Assembly: GCA_040394735.1 (NCBI GenBank)
Contig: JBEBRR010000013.1
Coordinates: 3,452-67,451, forward strand
DNA length: 64,000 nt
Direction: 5' to 3'
From: Leadbetterella byssophila_A
GTDB taxonomy: Bacteria; Bacteroidota; Bacteroidia; Cytophagales; Spirosomataceae
A program made the position numbers and the translations under genes. This document shows, one piece after another, positions 54,584 through 62,541 of the stretch (positions within the stretch are counted from its first letter, which is position 1; every line of letters starts with the position of its first letter). The notes below the pieces were generated by a model, which was not told where the DNA came from, did no database searches, and was given only the letters and a program-made list of their open reading frames with translations.

Positions 54584-55879
54584 CTACCTGTTCCTCGCGT
54601 TATGCTTCGGATTACTCCTTGCATTCCTGTTCGGATGGCCTTTCGGGCCATGCTTCGGAGCCGGTTTTTTCCCTTTCTGCGCAAAACCCTTGCCGGCTGC
54701 CCGGAACTCAGGAGCAGGCCCGAGACCCAGCTCTTCCGTAACTTTCCTGACTTCCACCTCTTTTTCCAGCAAAGCCTCTATCGCTTTTACCGAGCGGCGG
54801 TCTTTTTCCGAAACAAAGGTGATCGAAACCCCTTCGGTATCTGCCCGGGCAGTACGGCCGATCCGGTGGATATAATCTTCCGCATCGCGGGGAATGTCGT
54901 AATTCACCACCAGGTTCAGGTTGGAAATATCAATTCCCCTAGATAGGACGTCCGTAGCAACCAGTATATTGTATTTCCCTGCTTTAAAATCCCGGAGTGC
55001 AACCTCCCGGTCCTCCTGCTCGATATCGGAAGAGATCCCTTTTGCCTTCAGTTTGTTTTTAGCCAGATCACGCAGGATTTTCTGAATCATGACCCTCTGA
55101 GAAGTAAAAATAATGATCTTTTGCCCGGCAAAAGGCAGAAGCAGGTTCAGCAGCAGCGGGAGCTTCTGCTCGTCGGAGGTCATATAAAAGCGCTGATCTA
55201 TCTTCTCTGCCGGCTTGGATACTGCCAGGCTGATCTCGGCCGGATCATGAAGGATTTTCTTGGCAAAAGACCGGATCTTGGGCGGCATGGTAGCGGAGAA
55301 CATCAGGTTCTGCCGTGCGGCGGGCAGATGCTGGATGATGTACATGATATCATCCGAAAAGCCCATGTCCAGCATCTTGTCCGCTTCATCCAGGATCAGC
55401 CGCCGGATAGCCGAAAACCTGATCTTACCGGATTTCATATGCGCCATCAGCCTTCCCGGTGTGGCAATAATAATATCGGCTCCCTCGGTCAGCGCGGTCC
55501 GCTGCTGATCCCAGTTCTCTCCTTTGCCTCCGCCGTAAATGGCCAGGCTGGTCACCCCCACAAAATAACCCAGGCCCTCAATCTGTTCGTCGATCTGCTT
55601 GGCCAGCTCACGGGTAGGCACCAGGATCAGCGTAGACAGGCTGTCGTTCCCTTCTTCTTTTATTTTGCTCAGCACCGGGATCAGAAAAGCGGCGGTTTTG
55701 CCCGTACCGGTCTGTGCACAGGCCAGCAGGTCCTTACCTTCCAAAACCAACGGGATCGCCATTTCCTGAATCGGTGTAGTATCCCTGTAGTTCATGGCAT
55801 CTATGCCATTCATGATATCGGGATGTAAATTAAGCTCGTGAAATTTCAAATTCCTTGCAAGTTTTATGTAAATACTCAC
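54584..55879 (-). CDS. DEAD-box RNA helicase, RhlE-like
   Basis: 431 residues. Helicase motifs in order are the Q-motif TTPIQEMAIP (about 34-43), AQTGTGKT, PTRELA, TPGRL, DEAD in LILDEADKML, SAT, and HRIGRTARADTEG. The C-terminal 45 residues are strongly basic and rich in Lys, Gly, Pro and Asn, typical of RNA-binding tails in this group. It unwinds RNA during ribosome assembly or mRNA turnover. The start is supported by an AAGGTG Shine-Dalgarno-like sequence just before the ATG. It is transcribed toward manC but separated from it by the long inverted repeat. Confidence 0.94.
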   Translation of the reverse strand: MSIYIKLARNLKFHELNLHPDIMNGIDAMNYRDTTPIQEMAIPLVLEGKDLLACAQTGTGKTAAFLIPVLSKIKEEGNDSLSTLILVPTRELAKQIDEQIEGLGYFVGVTSLAIYGGGKGENWDQQRTALTEGADIIIATPGRLMAHMKSGKIRFSAIRRLILDEADKMLDMGFSDDIMYIIQHLPAARQNLMFSATMPPKIRSFAKKILHDPAEISLAVSKPAEKIDQRFYMTSDEQKLPLLLNLLLPFAGQKIIIFTSQRVMIQKILRDLAKNKLKAKGISSDIEQEDREVALRDFKAGKYNILVATDVLSRGIDISNLNLVVNYDIPRDAEDYIHRIGRTARADTEGVSITFVSEKDRRSVKAIEALLEKEVEVRKVTEELGLGPAPEFRAAGKGFAQKGKKPAPKHGPKGHPNRNARSNPKHNARNR

Positions 55880-55962
55880 CTTATCCGGTAATATTTACGC
55901 GTCATTTATTGTTATATCAGAAACCGCACTCAAAAGTAAATAATTCATTCGTAAAAATTTAA

Positions 55963-55994
55963 TTTGTTACGGGAAACAATAATTCGGAACTTTG
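55963..55994 (+). promoter_or_regulatory. Promoter of the purF-like gene (TTTG - 20 nt - GAACTTTG)
   Basis: TTTG at 55963-55966 as -33 and GAACTTTG at 55987-55994 as -7 (one mismatch to TAnnTTTG), separated by 20 nt, with the ATG 20 nt downstream. This is the best two-box match in the window. Confidence 0.5.
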
Positions 55995-56013
55995 TCATCA
56001 ATTACCAGAAACA

Positions 56014-57906
56014 ATGAGTGATTCTATCAAGCACGAGTGCGGAATAGCCATGATTCGCCTCCGCAAGCCTCTTGACTATTATATTGAGAAGTACGGAACT
56101 CCGCTATATGCCGTTAACCGGCTGTACGTTCTCATGGAAAAGCAGTCGAACAGGGGGCAGGACGGCGCCGGAGTGGCCAATGTCAAAATAGAAGTTCCTC
56201 CCGGAAGCCGCTATATCAGCCGTTACCGCTCTGTGGAAAACCGCCCGGTGGTAGATATCTTCAAAAAAATCAACGATAAGTTTATTGAAGTTCAGAAGCA
56301 GGATCCTTCACGCCTGAAAGACGCGCAATGGTTGCAGCAGAATATTGCCTTTACCGGTGAGGTCTGGCTGGGACACCTGCGGTACGGCACCCACGGCCGG
56401 AATGAAATTGAAAACTGCCATCCCATGCTGCGCCAGAGCAACTGGAGGAGCCGTAACCTGGTAGTAGCCGGCAACTTCAATATGACCAATGCCGATGACC
56501 TATTCAAGAAGCTGGTAGAGCTGGGACAGCACCCCAAAGACAGGGGAGATACCATCACTGTTCTCGAAAAGATCGGGCACTTCCTGGATGAAGAAAATCA
56601 AAGAATATTTGACAACTTCAAAGGCCATTACGAAAATCCGGAGCTCAGTGATGTGATCGAAGATAATATGGACATGCAGCGCGTGCTGCACCGGGCCTGC
56701 CGGGACCTGGACGGAGGCTATGCCATGGCAGGCATCACCGGGTTCGGTTCTGCTTTTGTGGTACGGGACCCTGCCGGTATCCGGCCGGCCTACTACTGGT
56801 ACGACGATGAGGTGGTGGTGGTGGCCTCGGAAAGAGTGGCCATCAAAGCGGCATTCGGAGCCCGGTATAACGACATCCTGGAGATCACTCCCGGCAATGC
56901 GCTTATCATTAACAAAAACGGCGATTTCGCAGAACACAATATCCTGCCCCGGCTGGAGAAAAAATCGTGCAGCTTTGAAAGAATCTATTTCTCCCGCGGG
57001 TCAGACCCCAATATCTATAACGAAAGAAAAGAGCTGGGCCGGAGACTTATCCCCCAGATCCTGAAAGAGATCAATTACGACCTGGAGAATACCGTTTTCT
57101 CTTATATTCCCAATACCGCTGAAGCGGCCTTTTACGGGATGGTAGAAGGAATTGAGCAATACCTCGCCACCTGGCGGAAGGAGAGGATACTTTCCGGTCA
57201 GCTGAATGAAGAAGAGCTGGAAAAATTACTGGAATTCAAGCCCCGTTTTGAGAAGCTGGTCTCCAAAGACGTAAAGCTCCGTACCTTCATCACGAACGAT
57301 GACGACCGTTCGGAAATGGTATCGCATGTGTATGAAATGACCCACGGTGTCATCCGGAAAAAAACAGATACCCTGGTGATCATTGACGACTCTATCGTAC
57401 GGGGAACCACCCTGGAAAAGAGCATCCTTAAACTGCTGGATAAGCTGGGACCGAAGAAAATTGTCATTGTATCTTCTGCCCCGCAGATCCGTTATCCCGA
57501 CTGCTACGGCATTGACATGTCGAAAGTGAAAGAATTCGTTGCTTTCCGGGCCATGCTGGAGCTGCTCAAAGAACGCGGGCTCGAAGAGAAAAAAGAAGAA
57601 GTATACAATAAGATTCTGCTGCTCCAGGAAAAAGGAGACCTGCGGAAATCCAACCTGGTCAAAGAACTGTTTGACCTGTTTACGCACGAAGAAGTTTCTG
57701 CCAAGATCGCAGAAATTATTGTCCCGGCAGGCATTGAAGCTGAAGTGTCCGTGGTTTTCCAGACCGTGGAAAACCTCAACGCCGCATGCCCGCAGCATCT
57801 GGGTGACTGGTATTTCACAGGAAACTACCCTACTCCCGGCGGAAACAAAGTAGTGAACAAAGCCTTCCTGAATTTCATGGAAGGCAAGTACGTCAGGGCT
57901 TACTAG
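56014..57906 (+). CDS. purF: Amidophosphoribosyltransferase family protein, long form
   Basis: 630 residues, longer than classical PurF (about 500). The N-terminal nucleophile-type glutaminase has HECGIAMIRL with Cys9 as the likely N-terminal nucleophile after processing, then SNRGQDGAG, HLRYGTHGRNEIENCHP and RDPAGIRPAYYW. The C-terminal phosphoribosyltransferase domain carries the PRPP loop LVIIDDSIVRGTT and SSAPQIRYPDCYGIDM. It transfers ammonia from glutamine to PRPP in the first step of purine synthesis. Extra length comes from insertions in both domains (for example about residues 90-110 and 520-590). Bacteroidota often carry such a long paralog beside a standard PurF, so its exact role could differ. 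It is transcribed alone. Confidence 0.88.
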   Translation: MSDSIKHECGIAMIRLRKPLDYYIEKYGTPLYAVNRLYVLMEKQSNRGQDGAGVANVKIEVPPGSRYISRYRSVENRPVVDIFKKINDKFIEVQKQDPSRLKDAQWLQQNIAFTGEVWLGHLRYGTHGRNEIENCHPMLRQSNWRSRNLVVAGNFNMTNADDLFKKLVELGQHPKDRGDTITVLEKIGHFLDEENQRIFDNFKGHYENPELSDVIEDNMDMQRVLHRACRDLDGGYAMAGITGFGSAFVVRDPAGIRPAYYWYDDEVVVVASERVAIKAAFGARYNDILEITPGNALIINKNGDFAEHNILPRLEKKSCSFERIYFSRGSDPNIYNERKELGRRLIPQILKEINYDLENTVFSYIPNTAEAAFYGMVEGIEQYLATWRKERILSGQLNEEELEKLLEFKPRFEKLVSKDVKLRTFITNDDDRSEMVSHVYEMTHGVIRKKTDTLVIIDDSIVRGTTLEKSILKLLDKLGPKKIVIVSSAPQIRYPDCYGIDMSKVKEFVAFRAMLELLKERGLEEKKEEVYNKILLLQEKGDLRKSNLVKELFDLFTHEEVSAKIAEIIVPAGIEAEVSVVFQTVENLNAACPQHLGDWYFTGNYPTPGGNKVVNKAFLNFMEGKYVRAY

Positions 57907-58021
57907 CCGGCTTTTTGATTATTTTCGGAAGCACGAAAATATTGGCAGTAGCCTCGGTAATACCCAGGTTCCTGAGACAATCCCGGATACTTATGGATTC
58001 GATTTTAAGTACGGTTTTCAT
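57893..58021 (-). CDS. Possible 42-residue protein antisense to the purF 3' end
   Basis: The frame runs from ATG (58021-58019) to TGA (57895-57893) and gives 42 residues, beginning MKTVLKIESISIRDCLRNLG and ending in KKPASKP. It is too short for ordinary gene finders. A perfect TATATTTG -7 element ends 25 nt upstream, the same spacing as for ppc, ffh and the small lipoprotein, and a TTG lies at a -33-like distance. The last 14 bases overlap the purF coding end. The composition is amphipathic with a basic tail, without an export signal. No family is recognised. It could also be an untranslated antisense RNA acting on purF mRNA. Confidence 0.45.
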   Translation of the reverse strand: MKTVLKIESISIRDCLRNLGITEATANIFVLPKIIKKPASKP

Positions 58022-58045
58022 AATGTGCCTGATTGATTCGGACCT

Positions 58046-58053
58046 CAAATATA
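58046..58053 (-). promoter_or_regulatory. -7 element (TATATTTG) for the small antisense gene
   Basis: An exact TAnnTTTG match on the minus strand, with a TTG at 58079-58077 as a possible -33 box 23 nt away. It points away from hemH and into purF. Confidence 0.45.
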
Positions 58054-58108
58054 AGATTAATTATATTCCCTGTTATCAATAATACAATTTTTTTTATCGT
58101 ATAGCGAA

Positions 58109-59149
58109 ATGTCTAAAACAGGAATCCTCCTGGTTAACCTGGGAACACCCGACTCACCTTCGGTGCCTGATGTAAGAAAATACCTCCGGGAGTTTCTGAT
58201 GGACGAACGGGTGATCGACATCCCCTATCTTAATCGCTGGTTGCTGGTCAACCTGATCATCGCGCAGTTCCGCGCCCCAAAATCGGCCCGGATCTATCAG
58301 CAGGTATGGTTACCCGAAGGCTCACCGCTTAAAGTGTACGGACTAAGCAATGAAGCAGAACTGCAAAAGGCATTGGGCGACAACTATGTGGTTCGGCTGG
58401 CCATGCGCTATCAGAATCCCTCCATCCCCGCCGTACTGAAAGAATTTGAACGCCTGAACCTGAAAAAAATCCAGGTTATTCCCTTCTTTCCCCAATACGC
58501 TTCAGCCACCACCGGCTCGGTGCATCAGAAGGTTTTTGAAACGGTCGGCTCCTGGCAGACTATCCCGGAGATTCGTTTCTCAGGCCCGTTTTATGATCAT
58601 CCCCTGCTGTTGGAAGGCTTTGTAAGAAATGCCGGGAAGTACCTCTCGCAAACAGGCTACGACCACTTTGTTTTCAGTTACCACGGTCTCCCGGAAAGGC
58701 AGACAGAAAAAGCGCACTTTGGCAGAACCTGCGAGCAGGAAGGCTGCGCCTCCGGCCTGACAGAAAGCAACTACCACTGCTACAAAGCCCAATGCTACGA
58801 AACCTCCCGCCTGCTGACCGCCCGGCTGGGTCTGGCGGAGGGTTCATACACGACCTGTTTCCAGTCACGCCTGGGAAAATCGGAGTGGATCAAGCCCTAT
58901 ACGGAAGATACCATTAAAATCCTGCGGCAGAAGGGAGTACAAAAAGTGCTGGCTTTCAGCCCGGCTTTTGTGGCAGACTGTCTCGAAACCACTATTGAAG
59001 TAGGAGAAGAATATAAAGACCTGTTTATAGAGCATGGTGGATCACAGTGGGATCTGGTAGAATCACTCAACGATTCCCCTTTATGGATAGAGCTGCTCAA
59101 AGACCTTGTGCTGACAGGCAGCCCAATATCCGAACCTGATTTTCGTTAA
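58109..59149 (+). CDS. hemH: Ferrochelatase
   Basis: 346 residues. Key motifs are GILLVNLGTPDSP at the N-terminus, the metal-binding FSYHGLPERQ, and the acidic FVADCLETTIEVGEEY. It inserts ferrous iron into protoporphyrin IX as the last step of haem synthesis. Between the two catalytic motifs lies a four-cysteine segment, with Cys in RTCEQEGC and HCYKAQC, at C-x4-C-x10-C-x4-C spacing; internal cysteine sets like this hold a [2Fe-2S] cluster in some bacterial ferrochelatases. The gene stands alone, 21 bp before a lipoprotein gene with which it may be co-transcribed. Confidence 0.95.
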   Translation: MSKTGILLVNLGTPDSPSVPDVRKYLREFLMDERVIDIPYLNRWLLVNLIIAQFRAPKSARIYQQVWLPEGSPLKVYGLSNEAELQKALGDNYVVRLAMRYQNPSIPAVLKEFERLNLKKIQVIPFFPQYASATTGSVHQKVFETVGSWQTIPEIRFSGPFYDHPLLLEGFVRNAGKYLSQTGYDHFVFSYHGLPERQTEKAHFGRTCEQEGCASGLTESNYHCYKAQCYETSRLLTARLGLAEGSYTTCFQSRLGKSEWIKPYTEDTIKILRQKGVQKVLAFSPAFVADCLETTIEVGEEYKDLFIEHGGSQWDLVESLNDSPLWIELLKDLVLTGSPISEPDFR

Positions 59150-59170
59150 TATTTTATTACTTCCAGCTAT

Positions 59171-60064
59171 TTGAGATACCTGAGCCTCATACTTTTTTCC
59201 TTCTGCCTGCAATCCTGTTGCTGGCTTGAGAACTGTAAGGATCCGGCACCGGTAGAAGATACCCTGCCTGAATTTGAGACCACTCCCCAGCAGGCTTCTC
59301 TCAATGTCAGCCACCTGGAGGAAGTCTCCGGAATAGCCCCTTCTTCCCGTTTCCCGGGCCATCTCTGGTTGATGGAAGACAGTGGCTCCGAACCGAAGAT
59401 AGACCTGGTGCGGAATGACGGCACCTATGTCCGTAAGGTTACTCTGGCGGTCAACAACCGCGACTGGGAAGATATGGCCGTAGGTCCCGGTCCCGAAACC
59501 GGCAGAAATTACCTCTACATCGGGGAAATCGGAGATAACAATGCCCGCTACGGCGATTACTACATTTATCGTTTTGAAGAGCCGGCAGAAGGACAGGAGG
59601 CCATCTCCACTTTTGACACTATCCATTTCCGGTACCCCGATAATGCCTCGTACGACTCCGAAACGTTGATGGTGGATCCCTCCACCCGTGACCTTTATGT
59701 CATAACCAAAAACCAGCTGAATGTACGGGTGTACCGCCTGGCTTACCCCCAGAATACTTCAGGAGTCAGCACAGCCGAATACATGGGCACCATTAAGTAC
59801 TTTCTTATTGTGAGCGGTGATGTTTCTCCGGATGGCACCGAGGTGCTGCTTAAGTCTTACAATGCCATCTACTATTGGAAAAGAAAGCCGGGAGAAAGCC
59901 TTTACCAGGTGCTGAGCCGGAATCATAACCTGACTGTGCCTTATATCATTGAACCCCAGGGCGAATCGGTGTGCTGGGATACGGAGGCCCGCGGGTACTA
60001 TACGCTCAGCGAGCGTGGAAATGTCCCGGAAGTACCACCTCTGTATTACTACGGTAAAAGATAA
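59171..60064 (+). CDS. Lipoprotein of unknown function, probable beta-propeller
   Basis: 297 residues beginning at a TTG (59171). No ATG precedes it in frame before the hemH stop, and the lipoprotein signal LSLILFSFCLQSC (Cys16) starts right there, so TTG is the credible start. The mature protein has repeated strand-turn motifs: EVSGIAPSSRFPGHLW, LMEDSGSEPKID, DWEDMAVGPGPETG, YLYIGEIGDNNARYGDYYIY, SETLMVDPSTRDLYVI, and GDVSPDGTEVLLKSYNAIYYW. These resemble a WD40/NHL-like propeller and the uncharacterised exported proteins with DWEDMA and GDN motifs. Located 21 bp after hemH. Function unknown. Confidence 0.8.
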   Translation: MRYLSLILFSFCLQSCCWLENCKDPAPVEDTLPEFETTPQQASLNVSHLEEVSGIAPSSRFPGHLWLMEDSGSEPKIDLVRNDGTYVRKVTLAVNNRDWEDMAVGPGPETGRNYLYIGEIGDNNARYGDYYIYRFEEPAEGQEAISTFDTIHFRYPDNASYDSETLMVDPSTRDLYVITKNQLNVRVYRLAYPQNTSGVSTAEYMGTIKYFLIVSGDVSPDGTEVLLKSYNAIYYWKRKPGESLYQVLSRNHNLTVPYIIEPQGESVCWDTEARGYYTLSERGNVPEVPPLYYYGKR

Positions 60065-60121
60065 GAATAACCCGGAGGTTGCCTCCCCCGTTTAAAGCAG
60101 GGCAGACAAACCTCACGGGAA

Positions 60122-60541
60122 TTATTCAACCATCTTCTCCGCAGAATATTTTGCTTCGGCACGATGAACCGCATAAACAACCTCCTCATCCGGACCCTTC
60201 ACCACTACCTTTAAACATTTCGAAGAAGGATAGGTCAGATCAAGCAGACGTCTGAACTTACCCGAGATCGTGCTCTCCTGATACCATATCTTACCCCGGT
60301 CATCCGTCACCCGGATCCGGTACCGGAACCCTTGCGGGTTATTTATCGCCAGCTTAAAAATACCGGCCTGCTTCACATAGCCGCTTACACCGCTCTTTTC
60401 CGGGAGTTTGTCCGTTGCCTGTGCCCCCGTATCCAAATGGAGAGGTTGGGTATACCCGGGACCGCCGGCCAGAAGTAAAACCACCAGCATATTCACACCG
60501 GGCATTTTAATCTTTTCAAAAATCTTTGATCGCTTTATCAT
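60122..60541 (-). CDS. Small exported protein of unknown function
   Basis: 139 residues from the ATG at 60541, chosen because an AGGAG sequence lies 6 nt before it and a near-consensus -7 box lies 22 nt before; an ATG at 60565 would fall inside that box. The signal GVNMLVVLLLAGGPGYTQ is followed by a compact beta-rich domain: SGYVKQAGIFKLAINN, FRYRIRVTDDRGKIWYQES, and CLKVVVKGPDEEVVYAVH. This looks like a single immunoglobulin-like sandwich. It is convergent with the lipoprotein gene and 57 bp away, with a GGAGG-TTG-CCTCC hairpin between them. No family recognised. Confidence 0.75.
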   Translation of the reverse strand: MIKRSKIFEKIKMPGVNMLVVLLLAGGPGYTQPLHLDTGAQATDKLPEKSGVSGYVKQAGIFKLAINNPQGFRYRIRVTDDRGKIWYQESTISGKFRRLLDLTYPSSKCLKVVVKGPDEEVVYAVHRAEAKYSAEKMVE

Positions 60542-60562
60542 AATTGCTCCTGTTTTACAGAA

Positions 60563-60570
60563 CAAAGTAA
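60563..60570 (-). promoter_or_regulatory. Near-consensus -7 element (TTACTTTG) for the small exported protein
   Basis: Seven of eight positions match TAnnTTTG on the minus strand, 22 nt before the ATG at 60541. It favours the shorter start. Confidence 0.3.
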
Positions 60571-60753
60571 ACCAGGAGAATCCGTCTGTTTTTTTCTTTT
60601 AGACGAGCCGCTCTCCCCACCGATCACACTTCTCTTTCCGGCAATTCAGTACCGTTGGACGGGAAAATTGCGCTTTTAGGCGGAAGAAAATACATTGGGG
60701 ATGGTTTTATTGTCATTCGTCGAAGAAATGGGCGCGATCAACTAAATTCCCTT

Positions 60754-60761
60754 TATCTTTG
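60754..60761 (+). promoter_or_regulatory. -7 element (TATCTTTG) for the LytS/LytT operon
   Basis: An exact TAnnTTTG match 23 nt before the GTG start at 60784. It supports the GTG as start of the kinase gene. Confidence 0.5.
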
Positions 60762-60783
60762 ACCGCTAATTTCTTCCGGCCCC

Positions 60784-61830
60784 GTGTTACTGAAGCTAAA
60801 TGAGATATCGTATCGCCAAACCCGGATCCAGGCCCTGTTCTGGGTAAGCTATTTTCTCTTTGAATGGCTGAATACCGGGGCTGCCATGAATGATTTTGAG
60901 CGGAGCTTCTGCAGTATTCTGCTGAACCTGCCTCTCCTTATGGTCGCCTCTTACTGGCATCTTTATATTACCATCAGCCGGCTTCTCCTGAAAGGACGGA
61001 TCGTCTCCTTCCTGTTGAGCCTTTCGGCCGGAGTCATTGTTTTCGGGATTTTAAGACGCTATATCTTCTACTACTGGCTTTACCCTTATTATTATCCGGC
61101 GGCTCTTTCCGCTCCTTTGTTCTACTGGCCCAAGATCTTTCATGAGTCTATGCAGCTCCACCTGGTGGTCTCTCTTTTTGTGGCCGTAGACCTGGTGCGT
61201 CATTCCCTCTACCAGCAGCAGCTCAGCGCTACCTATAAGCGGGAAAAACTGGAAGCAGAATACCGTCTGCTGCATTCGCAGGTGCAACCTCATTTTCTTT
61301 TTAATACCCTGAATAACCTGGTGTCAGTCTCTCTTCACCAGGCGGGCCGCATGCCCGACCTTCTGCAGCGCCTGGCCGGTCTCTTAAGCTACCAGCTGCA
61401 CGAAAGCAACCAGAAAACAGTACCTGTCAGCAAAGAAATCGAATACCTGAAAGATTATATCGCCCTTGAAAAAATAAGGTACGGAGCACGCCTTGACGTT
61501 CAGACCAATTTCAGCGATTGGCGTGACCAGCCCGACGTACGCATCCCGCCCATGCTGCTGTTACCTTTTGTGGAAAATGCATTCAAGCACGGGGCATCGC
61601 AAAGTGAAACCGACTGCTGGATACAGATCCGTCTGCTTCTGCATGACAGGCGTCTCATTTTCACAGTGGAAAATTCCGTTCCCGAAGAAAATACGGAGGT
61701 CATTTCCGGCAGCCTGGGCTTAAGCAATCTGAAAAAACGGCTCGACATCCTCTTCCCGAATCAATATGAGCTGATCACCCTGCGGGAAGACAGTCATTTT
61801 CTTGCCACTCTAAAATTTATTGTACGCTGA
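60784..61830 (+). CDS. Sensor histidine kinase, LytS/YehU type
   Basis: 348 residues starting at GTG (60784), which keeps the first membrane helix; the next ATG would delete it. Four membrane segments lie within residues 15-140 without a large periplasmic loop. The kinase region has the LytS signature HSQVQPHFLFNTLNNLVS with His170, and the ATP-binding site LLPFVENAFKHGAS plus SGSLGLSNLKKRLDILF. It autophosphorylates and passes phosphate to the response regulator whose ATG overlaps its stop by one base. The signal is probably sensed in or near the membrane. Such LytS/LytT pairs are common in Bacteroidota; the target is unknown. Confidence 0.92.
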   Translation: MLLKLNEISYRQTRIQALFWVSYFLFEWLNTGAAMNDFERSFCSILLNLPLLMVASYWHLYITISRLLLKGRIVSFLLSLSAGVIVFGILRRYIFYYWLYPYYYPAALSAPLFYWPKIFHESMQLHLVVSLFVAVDLVRHSLYQQQLSATYKREKLEAEYRLLHSQVQPHFLFNTLNNLVSVSLHQAGRMPDLLQRLAGLLSYQLHESNQKTVPVSKEIEYLKDYIALEKIRYGARLDVQTNFSDWRDQPDVRIPPMLLLPFVENAFKHGASQSETDCWIQIRLLLHDRRLIFTVENSVPEENTEVISGSLGLSNLKKRLDILFPNQYELITLREDSHFLATLKFIVR

Positions 61831-62540
61831 TGGCTATCCGGTGTTTTGTACTTGACGATGAGCCCCTGGCTTCTGACCTGATGAAAGATTATATTGAACG
61901 CCTGCCGGACCTGGAGCTGCTCGGTGTATCCAACAGCCCGAGCCAGGCGCTGAGCCTGCTGCAGCAAACCCCGGTAGACATCCTTTTCCTGGATATCCAG
62001 ATGCCCAAATTAAGCGGGTTTGATGTGCTGCGCCCTTTAAGCTACCGGCCTAAAGTAATTTTCACTACGGCCTACAGGGAGTTTGCGCTGGACTGCTATG
62101 AATTTGATGTGGTGGATTTCCTGCTAAAACCCGTTTCTTTCGAACGTTTTCTCCAGGCTGTAGGTAAAGTTTACCGTTTCATGCCCTCCCCTGCGGCCCT
62201 GAAAGAAGCCATAGACCCGGGAAAAGGCAGCAAAGAATACCAATACTTTAAAGTAGACAGGGAAATGGTTAAGCTTAACCTGGAAGATATTCTCTGGTTT
62301 GAGAGTATAAAAGATTATGTTAAAATTTACACTACGTCAGGCGTGCTGGTATCTTATCTCCGCATCAGCTATCTGGAAGAAAAGCTGCCCTCTGACCGCT
62401 TTGTAAGAATTCACAAATCTTTCCTTATTGCACTGGGTCATGTTCAGGCCATCAGCTCTACCTATATCCGGATCAACAATAAGGAACTGCCCATCGGGCG
62501 GTCGTACAAGGCCCGGCTGGATGAAATTCTGAAAAGCTGA
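61830..62540 (+). CDS. Response regulator with LytTR DNA-binding domain
   Basis: 236 residues. The receiver (1-120) has the acidic pair in VLDDEPLAS, the phospho-acceptor Asp55 in ILFLDIQMPKLSG, Thr in IFTTAYREFA, and Lys in DFLLKPVSFERF. The LytTR domain (about 140-236) has FKVDREMVKLNLEDILWFES, RFVRIHKSFLIAL, and LPIGRSYKARLDEIL. All phosphorylation residues are intact, unlike the pseudo-receiver at 9790. It is translationally coupled to the kinase (ATGA-type overlap). Its stop is separated by one base from the convergent ffh stop. Confidence 0.94.
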   Translation: MAIRCFVLDDEPLASDLMKDYIERLPDLELLGVSNSPSQALSLLQQTPVDILFLDIQMPKLSGFDVLRPLSYRPKVIFTTAYREFALDCYEFDVVDFLLKPVSFERFLQAVGKVYRFMPSPAALKEAIDPGKGSKEYQYFKVDREMVKLNLEDILWFESIKDYVKIYTTSGVLVSYLRISYLEEKLPSDRFVRIHKSFLIALGHVQAISSTYIRINNKELPIGRSYKARLDEILKS

Positions 62541-62541
62541 A

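Noticed and set aside
55121..55828. Open frame of 235 codons on the plus strand
   Set aside because: Antisense to the DEAD-box helicase, whose motifs are all intact; the plus-strand product looks random.
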